From positions 1 through 6,271 of the forward strand of contig CAKSGG010000171.1 in NCBI GenBank assembly GCA_934454215.1: a stretch of DNA of 6,271 nt, written 5' to 3'. The stretch comes from an uncultured Clostridia bacterium (GTDB taxonomy: Bacteria > Bacillota > Clostridia > UBA1381). A model generated the notes under the pieces. The model saw nothing but the letters and a program-made list of their open reading frames with translations, did not search any database and had not been told where the DNA came from. Shown in pieces: positions 1 through 6,271 of this stretch (the first letter of the stretch is position 1; the number at the start of each line of letters is the position of its first letter). The translations under genes were made by a program, and so were the position numbers.

Positions 1-100
1 GAAAGATACCTTTTCATATATAATAAGAATGAGTATAACTTGTAAATCATGCCGAGGTATCAGCTGCAAGCTATATTAATGTACGCAAGAAGGAGGCATA
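1..100. other. Upstream region, possible end of a preceding gene
   Basis: This stretch lies left of the activase gene. In frame 1 it is open from the window edge to a TAA at 43-45, giving a 14-residue tail (ERYLFIYNKNEYNL) that could be the C-terminus of an upstream + strand gene. Frame 2 is also open from the edge, to a TAA at 77-79, so the assignment is weak. No convincing sigma-A promoter pair is visible: a TATATT box at 72-77 has no suitable -35 about 17 nt upstream. The only clear signal is the ribosome site AGGAGG at 91-96 that serves the activase. Whether the cassette starts transcription here or continues from an upstream gene cannot be decided. Confidence 0.35.
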
Positions 101-805
101 ATGAGAGTATTTTATAAAGGTTTTAACTTTGGACAAGATGGTCCCGGAAATCGTTTGGTGTACCATATCGCAGGATGCAATATGCATTGCCCATGGTGTT
201 CAAACCCTGAAGGAATGAAATTTGATAACGATTATACCGTTTATACCCCTAATGATTTAGTGCGAGAAGCAATAAGCTGCAAGCCTATGTTTTTTGGAGA
301 CGGAGGTGTTACCTTTACCGGCGGAGAGGCAACGCTTGATTATCAGGATTTACTTTTGACGCTTAAGACTCTTAAGGAAAATAAAATACATACAGCACTC
401 GAAACAAATGGTACATCAATGCATTTAGAAGATCTTCTTCCATTCGTTGATTATTTGATTATGGATTTTAAACATTACAATAGTGATACACTAAAAAGAT
501 ATACGGGAGTAGATTTGGAGCAGATAAAAAGGAATTATGAAAATATCTGCAAAAGCGGCAGACAGTATCATATTCGGATTCCGCTTATCAAACACTTTAA
601 TGCAGAACATCCCGAGTGTTTCGCTGAATATTTTTCGAAATTTCCGACCGAACATACGGTTTTTGAATTTTTGAAATATCACGAATACGGTAAGGAAAAG
701 TGGAAAGAAGAATACAAGATAACAGACGGTTTTGTAACTGATGAAACGGTTAAAAACTTTAAAAAAGTTTTTGAAAAATTCGGATTAAGATGTGTAACAA
801 CGTAA
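101..805 (+). CDS. Glycyl radical enzyme activating enzyme (radical SAM), short PFL-AE-like type without ferredoxin domain
   Basis: Predicted cytoplasmic radical SAM protein of 234 aa that would use a [4Fe-4S] cluster and S-adenosylmethionine to abstract a hydrogen from the glycine of its partner GRE, encoded 13 nt downstream. Visible motifs are DGPG (13-16), the CX3CX2C cluster motif (Cys26, Cys30, Cys33) followed by SNPEG, the SAM-binding TFTGGEA (71-77), ETNGT (101-105), DYLIMDFKH (117-125), YTGV (134-137) and IRIPLI (158-163). The C-terminal segment LKYHEYGKEKW (191-201) closely resembles the LPYHELGKHKW of pyruvate formate-lyase activase as I recall it. Only about 40 residues separate Cys33 from the GGE motif, and the extra cysteines are scattered (60, 150, 173, 231), so the ferredoxin-like insertion with two further clusters, common in activases of dehydratase-type GREs, is absent. 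The length matches PFL-AE (about 246 aa). The start is supported by AGGAGG at 91-96. The family is certain; the partner is inferred from adjacency. Confidence 0.95.
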   Translation: MRVFYKGFNFGQDGPGNRLVYHIAGCNMHCPWCSNPEGMKFDNDYTVYTPNDLVREAISCKPMFFGDGGVTFTGGEATLDYQDLLLTLKTLKENKIHTALETNGTSMHLEDLLPFVDYLIMDFKHYNSDTLKRYTGVDLEQIKRNYENICKSGRQYHIRIPLIKHFNAEHPECFAEYFSKFPTEHTVFEFLKYHEYGKEKWKEEYKITDGFVTDETVKNFKKVFEKFGLRCVTT

Positions 806-818
806 AAGGAGGATATAT

Positions 819-3149
819 ATGATTTACAATACATATGAAAATGGAAAACTTACAGAAAAAGCAAAGGCACTGTATCGGGAAGAACGTGAAATAAAACGTC
901 TTGACGGTTGGTTTATTGCAAAAGAGACAGAGATGCTTGCCGATGAGAAATATTCGAATTGTGATCCGGAAGTAAAAAAAGCAAACCTGCTTTGTGAAGT
1001 TTTAAGAAATTTGCCTATTACATTAAGTGAAAACGCTGTGTTTGCGGGTGTTCAGAGAGATGCGTTTGCAAAAAGCTATGCACTCATAAATCCATCATTT
1101 ACCGTTGAGGGATTTTCAGGTTACTGTGACCCGATGGCAATATATAATGACATAGAACCAAATGACGAGTTTTCAAAAGAGAGAATAGATAAAGTGCGAA
1201 ACTTTACTTCAAAGACAAAAATGGTTGAGATGCTGGGCAAAACCTATGGTGAGGCGGAAAATTATACCAAAGAGGTTGTTTTCTTTGTGGAACAGGTAAC
1301 GGGGCATGTTATTCCTGATTTTCGTTACGCGTTAAAACATGGAATTGATGCTATGATTGCTGAGGCGAACTCAAAAGAAGGTGAGTTTTACAAGGCTGCG
1401 GCAATAGCTCTTGGAGGTGTGAAAATTATTGCCGAAAGATACATAGCCGTAATAAACGAGCAAAAGAAAAGCTGCAGTGAACAGCGGTTAAAAGAACTTG
1501 AACTATTAGAGAAGACTCTTGTTAAGATTTCGAGCAAAGGTGCGGAAAATCTCTATGAGGCTATTCAACTTTATATTATTCTTTGGGAAATTATGTGTTT
1601 AGAACAGGCACCTAATCCCTATGCACTTTCGGTAGGTAATGCGGACAGAATATTTGAACCATACAGAGGGATGCTTTCACGCAGTGAGGCTGCAGAACTT
1701 TTTAAACACTTCCTTGTGTTTTATAACGTTGGAGACAGAAGTTGGGCAATTTCTCAGAACGTACTGATAAGCGGCAGAGATTATAACGGCAATGATCTTA
1801 CAAACACTATGTCATATGCAATTTTGGACGCATATTATGACATGAATTTACCGCAGCCGATACTCTCGGTTAAACTTCATAAAAATACACCCAAAAAACT
1901 TTACGAGGAAATGGGAAGATTCTTTTTTTCTCCCGGTGTTTTAACCCCATCCCTGTTTAATGATGATTCGCTGTTTGAAATACTCGAAAAGAACGGTGTT
2001 GCCGAATCAGATATTTCTGACTATTCTGTTGCAGGCTGCCAGGAGCCGCTTATTATGGGTAAAGACAACGGAAACACAACAAACAGTTGGCTCAATCTTC
2101 CGAAAGTGCTTGAAGTGGTGTTGACCGGTGGATATTCCGAAATAACCGGTGAAAAGATTATGGAATGCGAGGACTGTGACCTTGCTAACATAAGAGAAAC
2201 ATTTTACCGCACTCTTGATATTGTGTGTGACAATATGGTTAAAGCGGCGAACGGTGCATCAACGGCACTTGCAGAACTACGAGTTCCGTTTTTAAGCTGC
2301 TTTATGGGTGGCTTGGAGTATGGTGCTGATATGCGGGATACAAAAAAACAAGGAACAAAGTATAATGGGAGCGGATGTCTGGTTCACGGTCTTACTGTGC
2401 TTGCCGACTCATTTATTGCAATCGATGAGTTTGAAAAAAAATATCCGGACGGAAAAGAAATGCTTGTTGATGCACTTAAAAATAATTTTGTTGGATATGA
2501 AAATCTGAGAGAGTTTCTCTTATCTTGCCCGAAATTCGGTAATAATATTAAAATTGTAGATGATGAGGCAAAGGAAATTGCAAAAAGAGTATCTGAAATG
2601 TTGAGAACAAAGAAGAATTATCTTGGAAATCCATTTCGCCCCGACTTTTCATCACCGTCAACGCATCTTACCTATGGCTATTGGGTGGGTGCAACTCCGG
2701 ATGGAAGAAGGAGCCGTGATATGCTTGGTTACGGTGTTGATCCACTCTACGGTGAGGCATCAAACGGGCTCGGCTTCAGAATGCTTTCAAATATGAAGTT
2801 GCCGTTTGATGAATTTAATGGTGGATATGCATCGCATTTGGGAATTGATCCCAAATACTTTAAAGGTAAGGACTATGATGAAAAAGGTGTTGAATTTTAC
2901 AATAATATAATACAGCCTCTTTTCTTTAATGAATTGCAAAAAGGAGTATCTCCTTTCTATCTTTATGTAAATGTAACAACTCCGGAAACTCTTCGAAAGG
3001 TTTTATCAAACCCGGAAAAGTATGCTCCAAGCGGTGTTTATATTATGCGTATACACGGAACTTTTGTAAATTTTCTTGACCTGTCGCCTGAGATACAGCA
3101 GGATATTATAACAAGGCTTGATCTAAATTCAACAACATTAGGCTGTTAA
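819..3149 (+). CDS. Glycyl radical enzyme, Cys-x-Glu (dehydratase/lyase-like) class, substrate unknown
   Basis: Full-length GRE of 776 aa; PFL is about 760 and glycerol dehydratase about 787. The N-terminal PFL-like domain includes TGHVIPDF (161-168), whose His163 probably matches the active-site His164 of glycerol dehydratase. The thiyl cysteine is Cys407 in AGCQEP (405-410); Glu409 supplies the Cys-x-Glu pair of eliminating GREs, whereas PFL has Cys-Cys. GATPDGRR (624-631) is the conserved family motif. The C-terminal glycyl loop is MRIHGTF (743-749) with radical site Gly747, followed by the typical LSPEIQQDIITR tail. Odd points are Gln at the usual Val of GCVEP, RIHGTF in place of the common RVxGY, and a changed substrate loop at 264-277. 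Thr421 stands 14 residues after the cysteine, where glycerol dehydratase has Asp447. The start at 819 follows AAGGAGG (806-812) with a 6-nt spacer. The gene sits between its activase and a sugar kinase, suggesting a sugar or polyol substrate. GRE family is certain; the reaction is not assigned. Confidence 0.96.
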   Translation: MIYNTYENGKLTEKAKALYREEREIKRLDGWFIAKETEMLADEKYSNCDPEVKKANLLCEVLRNLPITLSENAVFAGVQRDAFAKSYALINPSFTVEGFSGYCDPMAIYNDIEPNDEFSKERIDKVRNFTSKTKMVEMLGKTYGEAENYTKEVVFFVEQVTGHVIPDFRYALKHGIDAMIAEANSKEGEFYKAAAIALGGVKIIAERYIAVINEQKKSCSEQRLKELELLEKTLVKISSKGAENLYEAIQLYIILWEIMCLEQAPNPYALSVGNADRIFEPYRGMLSRSEAAELFKHFLVFYNVGDRSWAISQNVLISGRDYNGNDLTNTMSYAILDAYYDMNLPQPILSVKLHKNTPKKLYEEMGRFFFSPGVLTPSLFNDDSLFEILEKNGVAESDISDYSVAGCQEPLIMGKDNGNTTNSWLNLPKVLEVVLTGGYSEITGEKIMECEDCDLANIRETFYRTLDIVCDNMVKAANGASTALAELRVPFLSCFMGGLEYGADMRDTKKQGTKYNGSGCLVHGLTVLADSFIAIDEFEKKYPDGKEMLVDALKNNFVGYENLREFLLSCPKFGNNIKIVDDEAKEIAKRVSEMLRTKKNYLGNPFRPDFSSPSTHLTYGYWVGATPDGRRSRDMLGYGVDPLYGEASNGLGFRMLSNMKLPFDEFNGGYASHLGIDPKYFKGKDYDEKGVEFYNNIIQPLFFNELQKGVSPFYLYVNVTTPETLRKVLSNPEKYAPSGVYIMRIHGTFVNFLDLSPEIQQDIITRLDLNSTTLGC

Positions 3150-3155
3150 GGGGAG
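3150..3155 (+). promoter_or_regulatory. Ribosome binding site that sets the kinase start
   Basis: GGGGAG directly after the GRE stop codon lies 7 nt before the ATG at 3163 but only 4 nt before the in-frame TTG at 3160. The spacing and the stronger codon favour ATG 3163. The encoded protein then begins MKAVGIDIGTT, normal for FGGY kinases, with the phosphate-binding Asp at residue 7. Confidence 0.7.
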
Positions 3156-3162
3156 AGATTTG

Positions 3163-4446
3163 ATGAAGGCTGTAGGAATTGATATAGGAACAACAAGCGT
3201 GTGCGGCATCTTAATCGATGCCGCAACAGGCTGCGTTGAGAAGTCCGTTACAAAAAACAGCAACGCATTTATCAAAGGTTGTGCCGAATGGGAAAAAATT
3301 CAGTCGGTTGATAAAATTATGATTGTTGCAACAGATATTCTTGAAAATCTGATAGCTGCGTGCAGTGATGTGGGTGTTATAGGGGTTACAGGGCAGATGC
3401 ATGGAATTGTCTATACAGATACAAACGGAAAGGCTGTCAGCTCTCTGTATACATGGCAAGATGGACGAGGTAATCTGCCCTATATAGATACTACATATGC
3501 GGAATATTTAAACAGCTTTTCGGGTTATGGCAATGTTACGGATTTTTATAATGCAGAAAACGGAATAAAACCCAAAAGTGCTGTAAGTTACTGCACAATT
3601 CATGATTATTTTGTGATGCAAATTTGTGGACTTTTAAAACCTGTTTTGCACTCAAGCGATGCGGCAAGCTTTGGCTGCTATGATTTATTGAACAATAAGT
3701 TTAATTATGATTATATGGAAGAGGTTGCAGTTGATTACCGTATTGTTGGTGAGTATAAGGGGATACCTGTGAGCGTTGCAATAGGCGATAATCAAGCAAG
3801 CGTTTTTTCAACACTTGCAGATGAAAATGATGTATTGGTGAATATAGGAACAGGAAGTCAAATTTCGGTTATTTCAGATCAAATTTCAGATAGTGAAGGA
3901 ATAGAGACAAGACCGTATTTTGATAGAAAGTACCTTCTTGTTGGTGCAGCACTTTGCGGTGGCAGAGCATATTCGTTACTTAAAGATTTTTACTCTGAGG
4001 CATTTAGTTATGTAAAAAAAATTGATGATGATACGGTATATAAAATTATGAATGATATGCTTGAAAGAAAAACTAAAAGCATTTTTAAGGTTGATACACG
4101 CTTTGCCGGCACAAGATTAAATTCTGAAATTATGGGTGGTATATCAGGGATAACAACTGAAAACTTTACACCGTCCGCACTTACTTATGGCGTACTTTGC
4201 GGAATGGCAGATGAACTTTTGAACATGTATAAGAAAATGATGGTCAGCAAAATCGGCATAGTGGGTTCGGGCAATGGAATAAGAAAGAACGGAGCACTTG
4301 TTAAAATTTTTGAAGAAATGTTTAATTCAAAAATGAAAATTCCGAAACACCTTGAAGAAGCTGCGGTAGGAGCGGCATTGTTTGGAATGATTTCTTGCGG
4401 CAAATTTAAAAATGCCGAAGAGGCTCAAAAGCTTATTTCTTATTAA
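3163..4446 (+). CDS. FGGY-family carbohydrate kinase, sedoheptulokinase-like
   Basis: Predicted cytoplasmic ATP-dependent sugar/polyol kinase of 427 aa, complete. Seen in order: the phosphate-1 loop GIDIGTTSVCGIL (5-17), TGQMHG (76-81), TWQDGR (97-102), the catalytic-base segment AIGDNQAS (206-213) with Asp209, the phosphate-2 loop LVNIGTGSQISV (225-236), and the adenosine loop GIVGSGNGIRKNG (365-377). TGQMHG, TWQDGR and GDNQAS followed by NIGTGSQ are, to my recollection, features of the sedoheptulokinase branch (human SHPK relatives) rather than of glycerol, xylulose or ribulose kinases. The protein is somewhat shorter than typical members (about 450-480 aa). It starts 13 nt after the GRE stop and should be co-transcribed, so it probably phosphorylates the GRE's substrate, its product, or a related ketose or polyol. 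An alternative start is TTG 3160, adding one residue. FGGY membership is certain; specificity is tentative because it shifts easily within the superfamily. Confidence 0.93.
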   Translation: MKAVGIDIGTTSVCGILIDAATGCVEKSVTKNSNAFIKGCAEWEKIQSVDKIMIVATDILENLIAACSDVGVIGVTGQMHGIVYTDTNGKAVSSLYTWQDGRGNLPYIDTTYAEYLNSFSGYGNVTDFYNAENGIKPKSAVSYCTIHDYFVMQICGLLKPVLHSSDAASFGCYDLLNNKFNYDYMEEVAVDYRIVGEYKGIPVSVAIGDNQASVFSTLADENDVLVNIGTGSQISVISDQISDSEGIETRPYFDRKYLLVGAALCGGRAYSLLKDFYSEAFSYVKKIDDDTVYKIMNDMLERKTKSIFKVDTRFAGTRLNSEIMGGISGITTENFTPSALTYGVLCGMADELLNMYKKMMVSKIGIVGSGNGIRKNGALVKIFEEMFNSKMKIPKHLEEAAVGAALFGMISCGKFKNAEEAQKLISY

Positions 4447-4545
4447 GAAACGTACAATAGGATATTAAAAGCAAATGAATAGATATACATACTGCAATTG
4501 ATTTGCAGAACATCACCTTATTTTATTTACAACGGGGGATTTTTT
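4447..4545. other. Intergenic gap between kinase and beta-galactosidase
   Basis: The 99-nt gap contrasts with the 13-nt gaps inside the cassette, so a new promoter or a regulatory step may lie here. It holds overlapping inverted repeats (listed separately) and the ribosome site GGGGGA at 4534-4539. Possible -10 boxes are TACAAT (4453-4458) and TATACA (4484-4489), but neither has a recognisable -35 at 16-18 nt. A TTGATT/TTTTAT pair (4498-4503, 4521-4526) has 17-nt spacing but would start transcription at the ribosome site, which is implausible. No U-tract terminator is seen, so read-through from the kinase remains possible. Confidence 0.5.
4471..4508. promoter_or_regulatory. Overlapping inverted repeats, candidate operator or RNA hairpin
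   Basis: Two dyads share sequence. The larger has arms GCAAATGAAT (4471-4480) and ATTGATTTGC (4497-4506), complementary at 9 of 10 positions across a 16-nt spacer. The smaller is CTGCAA (4492-4497) and TTGCAG (4503-4508), a perfect 6-bp stem with a 5-nt loop. They cannot form together as RNA. No T-run follows closely, so it is not a standard terminator. The position 38 nt upstream of the beta-galactosidase start suits a repressor operator, but in AT-rich DNA chance is a real alternative. Confidence 0.3.
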
Positions 4546-6271
4546 ATGAGAAGATACGAAGATTTAAACCGTATATCCGAAAACAGAATGAAGCAGAGGG
4601 CTTATTATATTCCCGAAAATGAAGGAGCATATATTCTTTTAAACGGTGTATGGAACTTTAAATATTATGACTGTGATTGGAAAGAGGACACCGTGGAAAA
4701 AGCATGGGATACGATTCCCGTGCCGTCATGCTGGCAGCTGCACGGCTACGGAGCACCTAACTATGCAAATTCGTGTTATCCATATCCGGTTGATCCGCCT
4801 TATGTTCCAGACGAGAACCCGATGGGTGTGTATGAACGCGAATTTGAGGTGATAAATTCGGGCAACAGACATTACGTAGTGTTTGAGGGTGTGTCGTCAT
4901 GCCTTGAAATTTACATAAACGGAAGCTATGCCGGATATTCGCAGGGTAGCCATTTACAGGCGGAATTTGATATATCCGAATTTGTGAAAGACGGCAAAAA
5001 TACCGTCACCGCAAAGGTTCGCAAATGGTGCAGCGGCAGCTATATGGAGGATCAGGACTTTTTCAGATTCAGCGGAATTTTCCGTGATGTGTATGTTTTG
5101 TCACGTCCTGAGGGACACATCGGCGACATTAAAATAATAACCGATAAAAATAAAATTTCGGTGGATTTTGAGGGTACTGCCGATGTATCGCTTAAAGACG
5201 GCACGGCTTTATTGGACATGAAAAATGCGTGCGGACACTGTGAGTTTACGGTTGACAATCCGACACTGTGGAATGCGGAAAAGCCGTATTTGTATACGCT
5301 TGAATTTGAATACAAGGGCGAGATAATAACGCAAAAAATCGGTTTTGCAGAGTACACAATAGGCGAAAACTGCGAATTTTTGGTAAACGGCACGGAAGTA
5401 AAGCTAAAGGGTGTAAATCACCATGATACCCACCCCGAAAACGGCTGGTGCATGAGTGATGAGGATATCGAAAATGATTTGAAGCTTATGAAAAAGCTTA
5501 ATATCAATACGGTCAGGACCTCGCACTATCCGCCCACGCCGAAGTTTTTGAATATGTGCGATGAACTCGGATTTTATGTAATGCTTGAAAATGACAGCGA
5601 GGAGCATGGATTCGGAAACCGCGAAGCAGGCGGCTGCGGCTATGACACAACGGGAAACACAGACTGGATATGCAACCGCAGCGAGTGGGAGGAGTCATTT
5701 GTTGAGCGTATGGAAAGGACATATAACCGCGACAAAAACCATACCTGTATTTTCTCATGGTCACTCGGAAATGAAAGCGGTTTCGGAACAAACCATAAAA
5801 AAATGATAGAGTTTTTGCGTCGGACGGATAAAAAACGTCTTGTACACTGCGAGGACGCATCAAGAATGGGCGAAGAGGAAAAGGACAGGGAAAAAATACT
5901 TCTGACCGATATTTTTTCTAAAATGTACGAAAGAATTGACGTTATAAAAGAACGTCTGGAGAATAAAGATTTCCCGAAACAGCCGTATTTTATGTGTGAA
6001 TATTCACATGCAATGGGTAACGGTCCCGGCGATGTGTGCGATTACTGGGAGGAGGTATATAAGTACCCTAACTGGATAGGCGGTTGCGTGTGGGAATGGG
6101 CAGACCACATCGTTATTGAGGACGGTGTGCCGAAGTACGGCGGAGATTTCAAGGGCGAAATGACGCACGACGGCAATTTCTGCTGTGACGGTATGGTATT
6201 TGCCGATAGAAGTTTAAAAGCAGGCTCGTATGAGGTAAAGCGTGCATATCAGTATATGGACTGCCGATTTG
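4546..6271 (+). CDS. Beta-galactosidase, glycoside hydrolase family 2 (LacZ-type), 3' end beyond window
   Basis: First 575 codons of a GH2 enzyme that hydrolyses terminal beta-galactosides with retention of configuration; the frame stays open to the window edge. LacZ-like landmarks run in order. The sugar-binding jelly roll has YPVDPPYVPDENPMGVY (80-96) and EDQDFFRFSGIFRDV (168-182), with Asp171 matching LacZ Asp201. KGVNHHDTHP (288-297) and RTSHYPPTP (324-332) open the TIM barrel. ENDSEEHG (348-355) keeps the Mg ligands Glu352 and His354. SWSLGNESG (404-412) holds acid/base Glu410 (LacZ Glu461), and CEYSHAMGN (484-492) holds nucleophile Glu485 (LacZ Glu537). GGCVWEWADH (512-521) and FCCDGMVFADR (545-555) follow. 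LacZ is about 1,020 aa, so roughly 400 residues should lie outside. No signal peptide is seen, so it is likely cytoplasmic and fed by an importer. The start follows GGGGGA (4534-4539) with a 6-nt spacer. The gene looks richer in G+C than the cassette. Confidence 0.95.
   Translation, partial: MRRYEDLNRISENRMKQRAYYIPENEGAYILLNGVWNFKYYDCDWKEDTVEKAWDTIPVPSCWQLHGYGAPNYANSCYPYPVDPPYVPDENPMGVYEREFEVINSGNRHYVVFEGVSSCLEIYINGSYAGYSQGSHLQAEFDISEFVKDGKNTVTAKVRKWCSGSYMEDQDFFRFSGIFRDVYVLSRPEGHIGDIKIITDKNKISVDFEGTADVSLKDGTALLDMKNACGHCEFTVDNPTLWNAEKPYLYTLEFEYKGEIITQKIGFAEYTIGENCEFLVNGTEVKLKGVNHHDTHPENGWCMSDEDIENDLKLMKKLNINTVRTSHYPPTPKFLNMCDELGFYVMLENDSEEHGFGNREAGGCGYDTTGNTDWICNRSEWEESFVERMERTYNRDKNHTCIFSWSLGNESGFGTNHKKMIEFLRRTDKKRLVHCEDASRMGEEEKDREKILLTDIFSKMYERIDVIKERLENKDFPKQPYFMCEYSHAMGNGPGDVCDYWEEVYKYPNWIGGCVWEWADHIVIEDGVPKYGGDFKGEMTHDGNFCCDGMVFADRSLKAGSYEVKRAYQYMDCRF

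Noticed and set aside
5..61. Inverted repeat GATACCT (5-11) and AGGTATC (55-61)
   Set aside because: Seven base pairs separated by 43 nt is readily expected by chance, and there is no other sign of function.
491..682. Antisense open frames opposite the activase, kinase and beta-galactosidase
   Set aside because: They lie inside genes with clear family motifs, lack good ribosome sites, and have low-complexity or unrecognisable translations; they are shadows of the real reading frames.
819..3149. Calling the GRE a pyruvate formate-lyase (pflB)
   Set aside because: PFL needs adjacent Cys-Cys in the active site and an RVSGYAVRF-type loop; here the site is GCQEP and the loop is RIHGTF, so formate-lyase activity is unlikely despite the PFL-AE-like activase.
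4436..4450. Hairpin TTTCTT-ATT-AAGAAA across the kinase stop codon as a terminator
   Set aside because: The stem is short and purely AT-rich apart from one C-G pair, and no T-tract follows (the next bases are CGTACAATAG), so it does not qualify as an intrinsic terminator.
4498..4526. TTGATT and TTTTAT as a sigma-A promoter with 17-nt spacing
   Set aside because: Transcription would begin at about 4533, on top of the ribosome site at 4534-4539, leaving almost no leader for translation initiation.
4646..4852. Alternative + strand frame inside the beta-galactosidase start, and another at 5585-5806
   Set aside because: Both overlap GH2 sequence with intact LacZ motifs in the main frame, and their translations show no recognisable domain.

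Overview
The window looks like part of the chromosome of a low-GC, strictly anaerobic Firmicute, probably a gut-type Clostridia species. This is inferred from strong AGGAGG-type ribosome sites, AT-rich codon use, tightly packed genes on one strand, and an oxygen-sensitive glycyl radical enzyme (GRE) with its radical SAM activase. The species cannot be named from this sequence.

Layout, all on the + strand. Positions 1-100 are a short upstream stretch that may hold the last codons of a preceding gene. Positions 101-4446 are a compact three-gene cassette: a short PFL-AE-type radical SAM activase (101-805), a 776-residue GRE (819-3149), and an FGGY-family sugar kinase most like sedoheptulokinases (3163-4446). 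Both internal gaps are 13 nt, and each gene has its own Shine-Dalgarno site, so they are almost certainly one operon. After a 99-nt gap with overlapping inverted repeats, a LacZ-type GH2 beta-galactosidase starts at 4546 and runs off the right edge; its first 575 codons are present.

How the genes may work together. The activase would place the glycyl radical on Gly747 of the GRE. That radical would then generate a thiyl radical at Cys407, which does the substrate chemistry. The GRE has a Cys-x-Glu active-site motif like the dehydratase/lyase GREs, not the Cys-Cys of pyruvate formate-lyase, so a C-O (or C-N, C-S or C-C) bond cleavage on a small polar substrate is more likely than pyruvate cleavage. 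It departs from the glycerol/propanediol dehydratase pattern at several substrate-pocket positions, so its substrate is not assignable. The kinase beside it suggests the substrate or product is a sugar, polyol or ketose that is phosphorylated. The beta-galactosidase adds to the carbohydrate context but may be a separate transcription unit. The most notable element is this activase-GRE-kinase cassette, a candidate radical-dependent sugar or polyol pathway of unknown substrate.
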